A DNA stretch of 64,000 nucleotides from Paenibacillus shirakamiensis (GTDB taxonomy: Bacteria; Bacillota; Bacilli; Paenibacillales; Paenibacillaceae): contig NZ_JAGGLD010000009.1 of the NCBI RefSeq assembly GCF_017874255.1, positions 1-64,000 of the forward strand, read 5' to 3'. This document shows, one piece after another, positions 34,296-43,867 of the stretch. The notes under the pieces are model-generated. The model made no database searches. It was not told the DNA's origin and saw nothing but the letters and a program-made list of their open reading frames with translations. How positions within the stretch are numbered: the stretch's first letter is position 1; every line of letters begins with the position of its first letter. A program made the translations under genes and the position numbers.

Positions 34296-35168
34296 TTATC
34301 CGTTGACAATTTCTCCCCCGTTAACATGGATTACCTGACCGCTAATGTAGGAAGCATCTGAAGAAGCAAGGAACACGTAAGTCCCTGCTAGTTCCTCCGG
34401 TTGACCGGGCCGCTGCATGGGGACGTCAGAACCAAAGGTACTTACTTTTTTCTCATCAAAAGTAGAAGGAATCAGAGGGGTCCATATGGGACCAGGAGCT
34501 ACAGCATTTACGCGAATCCCCTTTTTTCCAGCCAAATTCATAGATAACGAACGGGTAAAGCTTACGATTGCTCCTTTGGTGGAGGAATAATCCAGTAAGG
34601 CTGGACTCCCTCTGTAGGCCGTTACAGAAGCCGTATTAATAATGGAGCTTCCCTTCTGCATATGTGGAATCGCTGCTTTGGACAAAAAGAACATCGCAAA
34701 GATATTTGTACGGAACGTCCGCTCCAGTTGTTCCTCGGTAATGTCTTCAATATTCTCCTGTGGATGCTGTTCTCCAGCGTTATTAATGAGAATATCTAGA
34801 CCGCCCAACTGTTCTACAGTGTGTTCCACGGCTTTTTTGGCAAAGGATTCATCTCCAATGTCACCTGGAATCAAAAGAACTTTGGCACCGATCTGTTCGA
34901 TTTCCTGCTTGGTTTTCTCAGCATCTTCATGTTCATTTAAATAGACAATGGCGACATCTGCGCCCTCTTTTGCATAAGCTATGGCTACGGCACGTCCGAT
35001 CCCACTATCTCCTCCGGTAATGAGTGCTCTCTTCCCTGTAAGTTTGCCCGCGGCATGGTATGCTTCAGTACTATATACAGGAAGTGGATCCATCTGGTGC
35101 TCCACACCCGGGCGCTGAGATTGGTGTTGTGGGGGTAACGTTTGCTTTGGAGGTAGTTGCTCCGGCAT
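34296..35168 (-). CDS. Short-chain dehydrogenase/reductase (glucose 1-dehydrogenase-like)
   Basis: A 290-residue NAD(P)-dependent oxidoreductase. A Pro/Gln-rich head (about 1-35) precedes the Rossmann fold: the cofactor loop in 'ALITGGDSGIGRAVAIAYAK', 'IVYLNEHEDAE', 'LINNAGEQHPQ', catalytic Ser in 'IINTASVTAY', and YSSTK with the catalytic Tyr and Lys. The end 'VFLASSDASYISGQVIHVNG' is classical. This long-headed subgroup includes B. subtilis YhdF/YhxC-type general-stress proteins. Substrate unknown. Monocistronic with its own terminator. Confidence 0.93.
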   Translation of the reverse strand: MPEQLPPKQTLPPQHQSQRPGVEHQMDPLPVYSTEAYHAAGKLTGKRALITGGDSGIGRAVAIAYAKEGADVAIVYLNEHEDAEKTKQEIEQIGAKVLLIPGDIGDESFAKKAVEHTVEQLGGLDILINNAGEQHPQENIEDITEEQLERTFRTNIFAMFFLSKAAIPHMQKGSSIINTASVTAYRGSPALLDYSSTKGAIVSFTRSLSMNLAGKKGIRVNAVAPGPIWTPLIPSTFDEKKVSTFGSDVPMQRPGQPEELAGTYVFLASSDASYISGQVIHVNGGEIVNG

Positions 35169-35273
35169 GATTCATTCTCCTTCCCATTCGTAGAGTGATT
35201 ATGCTTGTCATACTAATGAACATAATTACCACCTACTAGGGGATCCAAACCAGAGCCTGAGGCAAAAATATAC

Positions 35274-36167
35274 TTAAAAATAAATATGATACCTTTCGAA
35301 AAACCATGTATCATCGAACTGCCGAGAGGCCAAGTACCTTTCCCGTTGTTCTAATACACCTTCTTCAAGAATCTGCGTCTCCCACATATGCACATCTTCA
35401 GGAGTAGAGATAGCATCTCGTGACTTGGCAAGTCGCTCTTCATTGAAATGCATGTAGGCCATTCGCAGTAAATGATAACCACTACAATCTTCAGGAGCTA
35501 TGTATGGAAAAAGTGTTCTTTTCATCAGTTGAACATTTACGTCTGGAGCGATGCTACAACTAAACCCTAACAGTCTCATGCGCAAAGAGAATTCGGCAGC
35601 AATTGCAGGACCTTCCTTGAACCCTTCCTCAAAACCTTGGGCATTTTGGTAAGCAGATTGTCCGACAGCTATGCATTCCCATGGCATAATGGCGGCCGAA
35701 GCAGAGTCTAAAGATTCTAGAATCCATTCGGTTCTCATTTCAGGAAGGATAAGCTTTTGTCCATAGCCAATTCGACCTTGGGCATTATACAAAGATATGC
35801 TTGGACTAGTACAGTCCACTCGCCTCTCAAGAATAGGCTCCGCAAGTTGGTCCATCCAGTAATCGTTAAAGTACATATACGCAGAGCAGAAGATCAGTAT
35901 CTCCCCCTTCGCTCGGGCTGCTCCAATATTACGAGCTTCAGCTGGACCAGCTCCCGCGGTCTTTACATAGTGGATAGGTGTAGGGAACTTGTAACCGAAC
36001 AGAAATTCGCAACATGAATCTATAGATTGATCATCTACAATAATAACTTCAAAAGGCAATAACGTAAGGGAAACTTTCAAAGACTCAAGGGTAGTCAGCA
36101 CATTTAATCCTTCATTTTTAATAGCAAAAATAATAGAGACCTTAGGTTGAATATGAGAATATAGCAT
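35274..36167 (-). CDS. Glycosyltransferase family 2-like protein lacking a clear DXD motif
   Basis: A 297-residue protein with a GT-A front half: 'VSIIFAIKNEGLNVLTTLES', 'FEVIIVDDQSIDSC', 'AGPAEARNIGAARAKGEILI'. Where the metal-binding D-x-D normally follows, the sequence reads 'FCSAYMYFND', so classical metal binding is doubtful. The second half ('AAEFSLRMRLLGFSCSIAPD') resembles GT2 acceptor domains. No membrane helix. Sugar donor and acceptor are unknown; it may be an inactive or unusual transferase. No glycosylation genes are adjacent. Confidence 0.8.
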   Translation of the reverse strand: MLYSHIQPKVSIIFAIKNEGLNVLTTLESLKVSLTLLPFEVIIVDDQSIDSCCEFLFGYKFPTPIHYVKTAGAGPAEARNIGAARAKGEILIFCSAYMYFNDYWMDQLAEPILERRVDCTSPSISLYNAQGRIGYGQKLILPEMRTEWILESLDSASAAIMPWECIAVGQSAYQNAQGFEEGFKEGPAIAAEFSLRMRLLGFSCSIAPDVNVQLMKRTLFPYIAPEDCSGYHLLRMAYMHFNEERLAKSRDAISTPEDVHMWETQILEEGVLEQRERYLASRQFDDTWFFERYHIYF

Positions 36168-36316
36168 TTTATCACCTCATTTGTTGGTAATATTATATAT
36201 CGGTAGGAAACAGATTCCATATTAACCCAAATAAAACTCTAAGTAAATCCTAATACAACCTACAGCTTATTAAGTTTACCTCTCATTTTAACTACTTTTA
36301 TACTAGGAGGGGTTAT

Positions 36317-36667
36317 ATGAACTATGATTCGCTCGGCAAGCGGCTTCGCCAGGAACGCCGGAAGATGCACTTAACCCAAGAAAAACTGGCAGAAAAGATC
36401 GATGTATCCGATGCATACATAGGACAAATTGAACGTGGTGAACGTAGCCTTTCCCTCGATACCCTCATTCGATTAGCGAATGAACTAGGTGTAACGATTG
36501 ACTATTTACTACAAGATTCTGTTATGCTCCGTGAAGATCACTTTACAGAACAAGTCCGCCAGATCATGGCTGAACGATCCTTAAGGGAGAAACAAATGGT
36601 GCTGGATATGCTCAAAATTATGTTCACTCATTTAGATCATCTGCAAGAAGATTACGTCCTGACATGA
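36317..36667 (+). CDS. XRE-family transcriptional regulator
   Basis: A 116-residue DNA-binding protein. The Cro/C1-type helix-turn-helix spans about 6-61: 'LGKRLRQERRKMHLTQEKLA', 'DVSDAYIGQIERGERSLSLD', 'TLIRLANELGVTIDYLL'. A short helical tail (66-116) probably dimerises it. TAGGAGGGG precedes the ATG. It resembles SinR/SlrR-type small regulators in size, but this is not specific. Targets unknown. Confidence 0.9.
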   Translation: MNYDSLGKRLRQERRKMHLTQEKLAEKIDVSDAYIGQIERGERSLSLDTLIRLANELGVTIDYLLQDSVMLREDHFTEQVRQIMAERSLREKQMVLDMLKIMFTHLDHLQEDYVLT

Positions 36668-36672
36668 TCCTA

Positions 36673-36716
36673 CAAAAGCCCCTCATCCTTCTTTGCTGAA
36701 GGCATAGGGGTTTTTG
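36673..36716 (+). terminator. Terminator of the XRE gene
   Basis: AAAAGCCCCT / AGGGGTTTTT outer stem with an inner CCTTC/GAAGG stem, 6 nt after the stop. Confidence 0.9.
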
Positions 36717-36852
36717 TATAAGTTTTTTCTCTAAAATAGGGCTCTTGCCCTGATATTGGATACGATTTTCAATTATTTATTTTTTTGAATATCACAACTT
36801 TTTTCTAGTTGTTTGGTCACATGAATAGCCCTAAGCGTCCTAGGTGAATACA

Positions 36853-36902
36853 ATAAAAAAACTGTATTTCTCGCTAGTCTATCAGCAAGAAGTACAGTCT
36901 TT
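36853..36902 (-). terminator. Terminator of the four-helix membrane protein gene
   Basis: AAAAACTGTA / TACAGTCTTT outer stem. The minus side continues into a T-run, 10 nt after the stop. Confidence 0.75.
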
Positions 36903-36911
36903 GGGTTAGAT

Positions 36912-37358
36912 TTAAGCGAACAGATTAGGATATACCATCACAAATACGATCAGCAAGACAACAATCGCCAGAACCGTACTAAGGGTACGCACCTTATTGA
37001 AATGAGCTTGTACCTCTTTCTTTTGACGAATGCCTTCAATCGCCAGACGAAGCGGTTTGCCAATAATTCCGCTAAGCGCACCTGCGGCTACGAATAGGAC
37101 AACAACGATGACCATCCAAGCTACAGGATACTCCTCTTTGCTCATCATATATCCGCCTGAGAGGAGCTGAATAACGAGACCATATTGACCAAAACGATTT
37201 GCTGTACGAACAGCAGTTACTGCACCTTCTTGTGCAGGAGTTGCTAGCTTAAATACGGGCCCGAGAACGAACGGAAGGATTAAATAAAACCCAAGCGCTA
37301 GTGAACCGAGAATGTGCAGGAACAATACAAATTGATACACGTTCAAAATAGTAGCCAC
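36912..37358 (-). CDS. Hypothetical four-helix membrane protein
   Basis: A 148-residue protein with four hydrophobic helices (about 7-31, 52-70, 77-98 and 125-146). The first loop has 'LHILGSLALGFYLILPFVLG', a pattern seen in DUF2269-like and copper-resistance CopD-like membrane proteins. I cannot assign a function. A basic cytoplasmic loop (KPLRLAIEGIRQKKEVQAH) lies before the last helix. Monocistronic, upstream (in map order) of the TCA genes. Confidence 0.75.
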   Translation of the reverse strand: MATILNVYQFVLFLHILGSLALGFYLILPFVLGPVFKLATPAQEGAVTAVRTANRFGQYGLVIQLLSGGYMMSKEEYPVAWMVIVVVLFVAAGALSGIIGKPLRLAIEGIRQKKEVQAHFNKVRTLSTVLAIVVLLIVFVMVYPNLFA

Positions 37359-37473
37359 CTTTCAATTATAGCTAGTTTAGAGTCATTCCAATCTATTATA
37401 TCCAGTTTTTGAGATATTGAAAAGGAAACATTAGAAGTGTATGCAAGGGTTGTGGACAATCCGTGAACATAAC

Positions 37474-37512
37474 AAAAGCCCATACATTCCGATTAGGAAT
37501 AATATGGGCTTT
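37474..37512 (-). terminator. Terminator of the citZ-icd-mdh operon
   Basis: AAAGCCCATA / TATGGGCTTT stem with an inner ATTCC/GGAAT stem; minus side continues TTGTTAT. It lies 15 nt after the mdh stop. Confidence 0.8.
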
Positions 37513-37527
37513 GCTTAGATTTATGAT

Positions 37528-38469
37528 TTAGCCTTGAACAACTTGGATTACCGCGCGAACCGAATCCGCAGACTGATCCAGCGCTGCCTTCTCATCCGAA
37601 GTTAGTTCCAGTTCAAAGATCTTCTCAATTCCGGACCCCCCAAGTATAGCAGGAACACCTAGGAAAAGATCTTGATAACCATATTCTCCTTCAAGGAGTG
37701 CAATGACCGGGATAATGCGTTTCTTGTCTTTCAGTATCGCTTCTGCCATCTGTACTAGAGAAGCTGCGGGTGCGTAGTACGCACTACCATTACCTAAAAG
37801 GTTAACGATTTCGCCTCCACCTACTCGTGTACGCTGTACAATGGACTCGATGCGATCTTTCGGGATGAGTGTATCGATAGGGATGCCTCCCACGCTCGAA
37901 TACCGAACGAGAGGTACCATGTCATCACCATGCCCACCCAGAACAAATCCACGAACATCTTCAACAGATACATTCAGCTCTTGCGCGATGAATGTGCAGT
38001 AGCGCGCTGTATCCAGCACGCCAGATTGCCCAATCACACGGTTCTTCGGGAAATCAAGGGCTTGAAATGCAGCATAAGTCATAGCATCTACTGGATTACT
38101 TAAGATAATAACAATAGAATCTGGGCAATACTTCTTCACATTTTCACAGACGGAAGTGATAATACTGGCGTTCGTGCTTACTAGATCATCACGACTCATG
38201 CCCGGTTTGCGAGCAATTCCGGCCGTGATGATAACAATTTCGGAACCCGCTGCATCTTCATAATTGGACGTCCCTAGAATGTTACTATCAAATCCTTGCA
38301 CTGGACTAGCTTCTAACAAATCCAGCGCCTTACCCTTTGTAGGGTTTTCTAATTGAGGAATATCAAGCAATACCACATCGCCTAGTTCTTTTTGCGCAAG
38401 CATAAGAGCGGTAGTTGCACCCGTAAATCCAGCACCAACAACAGTAATTTTTTTACGTTGAATTCCCAC
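37528..38469 (-). CDS. mdh: Malate dehydrogenase
   Basis: A 313-residue enzyme of the LDH-like MDH group, oxidising malate to oxaloacetate with NAD. The cofactor loop GAGFTGA is at 12-18 with '[20 protein letters not shown]'. The substrate arginines lie in '[16 protein letters not shown]', and the catalytic His in '[18 protein letters not shown]'. It is the last gene of citZ-icd-mdh, 15 bp after icd, as in B. subtilis. Confidence 0.97.
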   Translation of the reverse strand: MGIQRKKITVVGAGFTGATTALMLAQKELGDVVLLDIPQLENPTKGKALDLLEASPVQGFDSNILGTSNYEDAAGSEIVIITAGIARKPGMSRDDLVSTNASIITSVCENVKKYCPDSIVIILSNPVDAMTYAAFQALDFPKNRVIGQSGVLDTARYCTFIAQELNVSVEDVRGFVLGGHGDDMVPLVRYSSVGGIPIDTLIPKDRIESIVQRTRVGGGEIVNLLGNGSAYYAPAASLVQMAEAILKDKKRIIPVIALLEGEYGYQDLFLGVPAILGGSGIEKIFELELTSDEKAALDQSADSVRAVIQVVQG

Positions 38470-38484
38470 AGTTTTAGAAGCCTC

Positions 38485-39780
38485 CTACATGTTTTTGATC
38501 ATTTGATTAGCGAACTCAGAACATTTCACTTCTGTAGCGCCATCCATCAGACGTGCAAAGTCGTAAGTGACTGTCTTATTATTAATGGAAGTCTCAAGGC
38601 CTTTATAGATTAGATCAGCGGCTTCTTGCCATCCTAAATGCTCAAGCAACATTACGCCAGAGAGAATAACAGAACCTGGGTTCACTACGTCAAGATCAGC
38701 ATATTTAGGTGCTGTACCATGTGTAGCTTCGAAGATCGCATGCCCTGTCAAATAGTTAATGTTAGCTCCTGGAGCAATACCGATTCCCCCTACTTGTGCA
38801 GCTAGTGCATCGGATAGGTAGTCCCCGTTCAAGTTCAATGTAGCGATGACATCAAAGTCTGTAGGACGAGTCAATACTTGTTGAAGGGCAATGTCAGCGA
38901 TCGCATCCTTCACCAAGATTTTGCCTGCATCCAATGCTTCTTTTTGTGCCGCATTTGCCGCATCTGCACCAGATTCTTCTTTGATTCTGTCATACTCCGA
39001 CCATGTGAATACTTTGTCGCCGAATTCAGCTTCAGCCACTTCATAGCCCCAGTTCTTGAAAGCTCCTTCTGTAAATTTCATGATATTTCCTTTATGAACA
39101 AGCGTCAGGCTCTTACGTCCATGATCGATAGCATATTGAATAGCGGCACGAACTAGACGTTTGGAACCTTCTTCAGATACAGGCTTAATACCGATTCCAG
39201 ATGTCTCTGGGAAACGGATTTTGTTCACACCCATTTCATTTTGAAGGAAAGCAAGCACTTTCTTCACTTCTTCTGTACCTTCTTGATACTCAATTCCTGC
39301 ATAGATATCTTCGGTGTTTTCACGGAAAATAACCATATCTACTTGCTCAGGACGTTTCACTGGGGAAGGTACTCCATCAAAGTAGCGGACTGGGCGAAGA
39401 CATACATACAAGTCTAACTCTTGACGAAGAGCTACATTCAGGGAACGAATACCTCCACCAATCGGTGTAGTTAGAGGTCCTTTAATTGCTACGATATATT
39501 CACGAATTGCAGTTAAGGTATCGTTAGGAAGCCATTCACCGTATGTATTGAATGCTTTCTCACCGGCAAATACTTCATACCAAGCAATTTTCTTTTCTCC
39601 GTTATAAGCCTTTTCTACAGCTGCATCCAATACACGCTTGGAAGCTTTCCAGATGTCACGGCCTGTTCCGTCACCTTCAATAAATGGAATGATTGGATTG
39701 TTCGGCACCTGCAAATTACCATTCTCAATTTTAATAACTTCGCCTTCAATAGGTAGTTCGTATTTGTCAAAATTCGGCAT
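38485..39780 (-). CDS. icd: Isocitrate dehydrogenase (NADP)
   Basis: A 431-residue TCA enzyme converting isocitrate to 2-oxoglutarate. '[17 protein letters not shown]', the phosphorylatable active-site Ser region '[20 protein letters not shown]', '[16 protein letters not shown]', '[20 protein letters not shown]' are all typical of bacterial NADP-ICDH. Length and motifs are normal. Middle gene of citZ-icd-mdh; the 143-bp gap after citZ carries a hairpin. Confidence 0.97.
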   Translation of the reverse strand: MPNFDKYELPIEGEVIKIENGNLQVPNNPIIPFIEGDGTGRDIWKASKRVLDAAVEKAYNGEKKIAWYEVFAGEKAFNTYGEWLPNDTLTAIREYIVAIKGPLTTPIGGGIRSLNVALRQELDLYVCLRPVRYFDGVPSPVKRPEQVDMVIFRENTEDIYAGIEYQEGTEEVKKVLAFLQNEMGVNKIRFPETSGIGIKPVSEEGSKRLVRAAIQYAIDHGRKSLTLVHKGNIMKFTEGAFKNWGYEVAEAEFGDKVFTWSEYDRIKEESGADAANAAQKEALDAGKILVKDAIADIALQQVLTRPTDFDVIATLNLNGDYLSDALAAQVGGIGIAPGANINYLTGHAIFEATHGTAPKYADLDVVNPGSVILSGVMLLEHLGWQEAADLIYKGLETSINNKTVTYDFARLMDGATEVKCSEFANQMIKNM

Positions 39781-39833
39781 GTTGGGATATTCCTCCTCTT
39801 AGAAAATAAATAGATTGATGTTCAGTACATATT

Positions 39834-39882
39834 TGAAGAGGTGAAACTTGGATAAGTCCTTCCACCAAGATCCGCCTCTTCT
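39834..39882 (-). other. Hairpin in the citZ-icd intergenic region
   Basis: GAAGAGG / CCTCTTC outer stem with an inner CTTGG/CCAAG stem. No U-tract follows on the minus strand, so it looks more like an mRNA-processing or stabilising structure than a terminator. Confidence 0.5.
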
Positions 39883-39923
39883 GTATATTTTATCATAACT
39901 AAGGCAGACAAGTAGCTACCAAG

Positions 39924-41036
39924 TTATCTTTGTTCAATAGGGATATATTTCTGATTATATAGGCCTGTATATTCCGCACGAGGACGGATAATACGATTGT
40001 TATCTAATTGCTCGATAATATGAGCAGACCATCCAGACAGTCGGCTAATTGCAAAGATAGGCGTGAACAAATCACGTTCGATACCTAGTAAGGTGTACAC
40101 AGAAGCCGAGTAGAAGTCTACATTAGGTTTCAGACCCTTTTGGCCGGTAACGATGGATTCGATCTTAACAGACATATCATACAGCGTAGAATTGCCCTTC
40201 AATTCGCTAAGCTGATTGGACATATGCTGTAGATGCTTCGCACGAGGATCTCCATTTTTATATACGCGATGTCCAAAACCCATGATTTTGTCTTTATTAT
40301 CCAGCTTTTGCTGAATATAATCTTCCGTCTTATCTAATGTTCCAATCTCAGATAACATCTTCATTACGGCTTCGTTCGCACCACCATGAAGAGGTCCTTT
40401 GAGTGTTCCGATGGCTGAAGTTACACCTGAATAAATATCCGACAATGTAGCTACCGTTACACGTGCTGAGAATGTGGATGCATTAAGCTCATGATCTGCA
40501 TGAAGAACAAGGGCTTGATCCAATGCTTTTACAGCTACAGGGTCTGGTTCTTCGCCTGAAATCATATAAAGGAAATTCGCGGCCAAGCTCAATCCCTTGC
40601 GAGGAGCAACCGGTTCCAGTCCTTTGCGAATACGATCGAACGCTGCAATTAGTGTAGGCAATTGAGCTTGAAGCTTAATCGCCTTATCTTGCGTAGATTC
40701 ATGACTGATATCTTCAGCCGTCTCATCATAGAGTGCAAGTGCAGATACACCCGTACGCAAGGCTGCCATCGTATTGGTATCCTTCGGATAAAGACGAAGT
40801 TGATCGATCACTTCGGAAGGAATGGTAGCGTATTCACTAAATAATTGTTGTAAGTGATCCAGCTCACTCTGAGTTGGCAATGCGCCGTACCATAGCAAAT
40901 ATGCTACTTCTTCAAAACTAGCATGTTCAGCAAGGTCATCAATATTAATCCCTCGGTATGCTAATACCCCATCTTCGATAGAACTGATGGAAGAAGTCGC
41001 TGCAACAATGCCTTCTAGGCCCTTGGTAGCCGTCAT
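39924..41036 (-). CDS. citZ: Citrate synthase
   Basis: A 370-residue enzyme that condenses acetyl-CoA and oxaloacetate. 'GIVAATSSISSIEDGVLAYR', 'LWYGALPTQSELDHL', 'LVLHADHELNASTFSARVTV' (catalytic His), 'GPLHGGANEAVMKML', 'IMGFGHRVYKNGDPRAKHL' and 'PNVDFYSASVYTLLGI' (catalytic Asp) identify a Gram-positive short citrate synthase. ATG 41036 has AAAGGAGAG upstream; the longer frame to 41060 does not. A cre-like site and PHO-box-like repeats lie 33-57 bp upstream. Confidence 0.97.
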   Translation of the reverse strand: MTATKGLEGIVAATSSISSIEDGVLAYRGINIDDLAEHASFEEVAYLLWYGALPTQSELDHLQQLFSEYATIPSEVIDQLRLYPKDTNTMAALRTGVSALALYDETAEDISHESTQDKAIKLQAQLPTLIAAFDRIRKGLEPVAPRKGLSLAANFLYMISGEEPDPVAVKALDQALVLHADHELNASTFSARVTVATLSDIYSGVTSAIGTLKGPLHGGANEAVMKMLSEIGTLDKTEDYIQQKLDNKDKIMGFGHRVYKNGDPRAKHLQHMSNQLSELKGNSTLYDMSVKIESIVTGQKGLKPNVDFYSASVYTLLGIERDLFTPIFAISRLSGWSAHIIEQLDNNRIIRPRAEYTGLYNQKYIPIEQR

Positions 41037-41068
41037 CGTATATCTCTCCTTTGTGAACAAATAATCAA

Positions 41069-41093
41069 TATTAACACAATGTAAACCGTTACA
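41069..41093 (-). promoter_or_regulatory. Overlapping cre-like and PHO-box-like sites upstream of citZ
   Basis: TGTAAACCGTTACA (41080-41093) matches the CcpA cre consensus except for one base of the central CG. Overlapping it, the minus strand reads TTTACA-N5-TTAATA (41085-41069), which fits the PhoP repeat consensus. citZ is a known CcpA target in B. subtilis; PhoP control would be new. Both are sequence matches only. Confidence 0.45.
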
Positions 41094-41599
41094 ATTTAAA
41101 AGTCGATAAGAACAAGCTCATCAGGGAACTTAAAACTTAAGTTATATGTTACACCAGATGAAACCTTATTTCATCATACTGGATTTCAACTCACAAATAA
41201 ACAGCTATTTAGATTAAATAAACATCAAATTGTTTTATCGGTCATATAAAGATAATCTTTGCTGTGTTGTGGTTCATTACGAGGGAGTCTGTGTACTTTT
41301 AACGCTTAGGTAATCAGCAAAAGCGATTCATAAGAATTATAATTTGGGAAAAGTAATGAAAAGCCCTTACCAAATAAATTTCCTGACTGATTTTTTTCTC
41401 ATATATATCCAATTAATACTATTTTAAATACTAAATATATAATGTTGAAAATAGTTATAATATCGGATTTTAAAACTTGCACTACAGGTTTATCCATTTG
41501 CAATAAAGGGTAATTCTAAAGCATACTATTCTATAATAGAAGTAAGAATGGACAACCTACATAACACTTCCAAATCTAAACTTTAAAGGAGATAGCTTA
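41094..41599. other. AT-rich 500-bp gap between citZ and ytvI
   Basis: Divergent promoter region for citZ and ytvI. No ORF with a ribosome site, no tRNA and no recognisable riboswitch. The right part (41390-41480) is especially A/T-rich. Confidence 0.5.
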
Positions 41600-42730
41600 T
41601 TGGACAATCTCATTGTCAAAAGAATGTTACGCGGACTATGGGTACTTTGTATTATAGTCTTCATTTTCCTCGCTGTGTATTGGCTATTCCCACTTATTTA
41701 TCCCTTTCTCATTGCTTGGGTCATTGCCTATGCCATGAATCCATTCGTCGGCATGCTTCAACGGAAAGCCCATTTACCAAAGTGGCTAGCGGTCACTCTA
41801 AGTATCTTGCTCTTCTTCGGTGGAACAGCGCTCGTTCTATCTGCAGTAGTTACTCGTCTTGTTAAGGAAATTATTAAATTAACGGAATCCTTTGATTTAC
41901 ACATTGAGGAGTGGAAGGGCTTCTTCATGAACTGGGCCCAAAGCGATGGGATTCAAAATGTCATTGGTGAGATTAATAATTTCATTCAGAACAATCCGGA
42001 TTATCAAAGTACAATTACTCAAAATATTAATAAGACAACCGAGACTATCAGTACCGTAGTTACCCGCTTTGTTACTGGATTTCTAAACGGCGTAGTTAGC
42101 CTGCTTACTTCATTACCAAATCTCGGAGTCATTTTAATCGTGGTCATTTTGGCTACGTTCTTCATCAGCAAAGGTTGGGATCGGCACGTTCGAACATTTA
42201 CAGGGTGGATGCCTGTTCCTTTGCGAAAAACAATTAGTGATGTATGGGGTGACCTCCAAAAGGCTCTATTCGGCTATTTACGAGCTCAATTCATCATGAT
42301 CTCCATTACAGCGGTCATCGTATTTATAGGACTTTTAATCCTAGGAGTCGATTCTGCTTTTGCTTTGGCTATCCTCATTGGGTTTGTTGATCTGCTACCT
42401 TATCTAGGGGTGGGTACCATCATGGTACCTTGGCTCATTTATACCTATATGTCAGGAGATATTCGGCTGGGTATTGGTCTATCGATTGTCTATGGGATTA
42501 TACTCATTGCACGCCAGGTCATAGAGCCCAAGGTGCTTGCTAGCAGTGTTGGCCTAGACCCGCTACCTACACTGATAGGAATGTTCGTAGGACTGAAATT
42601 GTTCGGTGTGGTAGGTCTTATTATTGGTCCCGTATCCTTCGTTGTCATCTCCGCTATTAATCGGGCGAATGTGTTCCGTGATCTGAGACAATATATTGTG
42701 CATGGCAAACAGAATAGCATACCTAAATAA
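41600..42730 (+). CDS. ytvI: Sporulation integral membrane protein YtvI (AI-2E transporter superfamily)
   Basis: A 376-residue protein with about eight membrane helices in the PF01594 pattern: paired N-terminal helices ('LFPLIYPFLIAWVIAYAMNP'-like), a soluble coil ('VVTRLVKEIIKLTESFDLHI') and a C-terminal block ('GFVDLLPYLGVGTIMVPWLI', 'EPKVLASSVGLDPLPTLIG'). Start is TTG 41600 with AAAGGAGA 7 nt before. Position between fxsA and citZ matches B. subtilis ytvI, which is linked to sporulation. Transported substrate unknown. Confidence 0.9.
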   Translation: MDNLIVKRMLRGLWVLCIIVFIFLAVYWLFPLIYPFLIAWVIAYAMNPFVGMLQRKAHLPKWLAVTLSILLFFGGTALVLSAVVTRLVKEIIKLTESFDLHIEEWKGFFMNWAQSDGIQNVIGEINNFIQNNPDYQSTITQNINKTTETISTVVTRFVTGFLNGVVSLLTSLPNLGVILIVVILATFFISKGWDRHVRTFTGWMPVPLRKTISDVWGDLQKALFGYLRAQFIMISITAVIVFIGLLILGVDSAFALAILIGFVDLLPYLGVGTIMVPWLIYTYMSGDIRLGIGLSIVYGIILIARQVIEPKVLASSVGLDPLPTLIGMFVGLKLFGVVGLIIGPVSFVVISAINRANVFRDLRQYIVHGKQNSIPK

Positions 42731-42740
42731 CAAAATTAAA

Positions 42741-42788
42741 AGAAGCTTCCATAACCCCTCTCAATTAGAGGATCTGGAAGCTTTTTTA
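42741..42788 (+). terminator. Terminator of ytvI
   Basis: AGAAGCTTCC / GGAAGCTTTTTT stem with an inner CCTCT/AGAGG stem and T-run, 11 nt after the stop. Confidence 0.9.
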
Positions 42789-42835
42789 ATACTTTCATCC
42801 TATTTTAATCTGAATATTAACAGTGTATCTTCATA

Positions 42836-43234
42836 TTAACGGCGGAACGTAATGGTTCCGTCTTTTATTTTTTTGCTAACCCAACGCAGCAAGAACAGTC
42901 GATAGACGGGTCTCGTCAAAGGAAAAACTAAGGTAAACCCAATAAGATCAGTAAAAAAGCCCGGGATAATGAGCAGAATTCCCCCTATGAACACACACAT
43001 CCCATCTAAGACCGTGCGTCCTGGAACTTGCCTGCTATTCACTTGCTCTTTAACGGATTCTAGAACTTTGCGGCCTTCGAACTGCATCATTAATCCACCA
43101 ATAACAGAGGTTGCCAAAGTTAAGAAAATGGTCTTCCCTACACCTAACCGTTCCCCGACCTCTACGTAAGCCCAGAACTCTATGATTGGAACAACAATAA
43201 TCAGTAAAATCATCCATTTCCGTATCTTAAACAT
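42836..43234 (-). CDS. fxsA: FxsA-family membrane protein
   Basis: A 132-residue membrane protein: 'WMILLIIVVPIIEFWAYVEV', 'FLTLATSVIGGLMMQFEGRK', then 'VFIGGILLIIPGFFTDLIGF' and 'PVYRLFLLRWV', the FxsA (suppressor of F exclusion) pattern with IPGFFTD near-invariant. I start it at ATG 43234, where AAGGAG lies 10 nt upstream; the longer frame adds 36 unrelated residues overlapping the thioesterase gene. It starts 2 bp before the thioesterase stop ends, so the two are coupled. Confidence 0.93.
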   Translation of the reverse strand: MFKIRKWMILLIIVVPIIEFWAYVEVGERLGVGKTIFLTLATSVIGGLMMQFEGRKVLESVKEQVNSRQVPGRTVLDGMCVFIGGILLIIPGFFTDLIGFTLVFPLTRPVYRLFLLRWVSKKIKDGTITFRR

Positions 43235-43235
43235 T

Positions 43236-43736
43236 CTATGATGGCTCCTTCTGTGTAAGCAGTATTTCCTTAAGAGCATTGTACAGTTTTGGCAGCTTTT
43301 TATCCAGCCTACTGGGCTTCCAATCCCTCCCGATCCAGACATGCTGAGTAGTACCCGTAACTAACAGTTCACCAAGTAAGCTACCTTCTTCTATCTCCCA
43401 ATTAGTGGGAGAATGTTGGACACGTCTAATCTCATATTCATAATGAATTCGTAGAGGAGTAAAAGCTGTCACTTTAGTGAAAATCATAATCTCATCATCA
43501 TACCGAGCAGGTTGTCTGAACTTCATCTGTACATCGATTACTGGCAGCAGTACTCCTGCTTCTTCCATATCTCGATAATTGAAACCCATTTCGCGGATCA
43601 TCTCCGTACGACCAATCTCGAACCAATTCAAATAATTGGCATGATAGACCACGGACATCTGGTCACTTTCTTGATAACGCACTCTTAAAGATGTGGTGAA
43701 CCATTTGCTTGGACGATGTTCTGAAGGTGCACTCAT
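43236..43736 (-). CDS. YbgC/FadM-type acyl-CoA thioesterase (hot-dog fold)
   Basis: A 166-residue single hot-dog domain enzyme. 'TTSLRVRYQESDQMSVVYHA', 'NYLNWFEIGRTEMIREMGF' with the family's Tyr-His-x-Asn-Tyr and Glu, 'LLPVIDVQMKFRQPARYDDE' are typical of 4HBT thioesterases. It should hydrolyse small or medium acyl-CoAs. It is cotranscribed with fxsA and lies downstream of pyk, separated by the pyk terminator. Confidence 0.9.
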   Translation of the reverse strand: MSAPSEHRPSKWFTTSLRVRYQESDQMSVVYHANYLNWFEIGRTEMIREMGFNYRDMEEAGVLLPVIDVQMKFRQPARYDDEIMIFTKVTAFTPLRIHYEYEIRRVQHSPTNWEIEEGSLLGELLVTGTTQHVWIGRDWKPSRLDKKLPKLYNALKEILLTQKEPS

Positions 43737-43796
43737 GATGAATTAACTCCTCTCTTAATTATGAATTATCTATATAAAAAGTAACGCTTTGATATA

Positions 43797-43841
43797 GCAA
43801 AAAAGCAATGGTCCCCCGCTGCCGGATGCACCATTGCTTTA
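43797..43841 (-). terminator. Terminator of pyk
   Basis: AAAGCAATGGT / ACCATTGCTTT stem; minus side continues TTTTTTGC. It lies 27 nt after the pyk stop. Confidence 0.9.
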
Positions 43842-43867
43842 GTTCACTGTTGTAAGTCTAGAATTGA

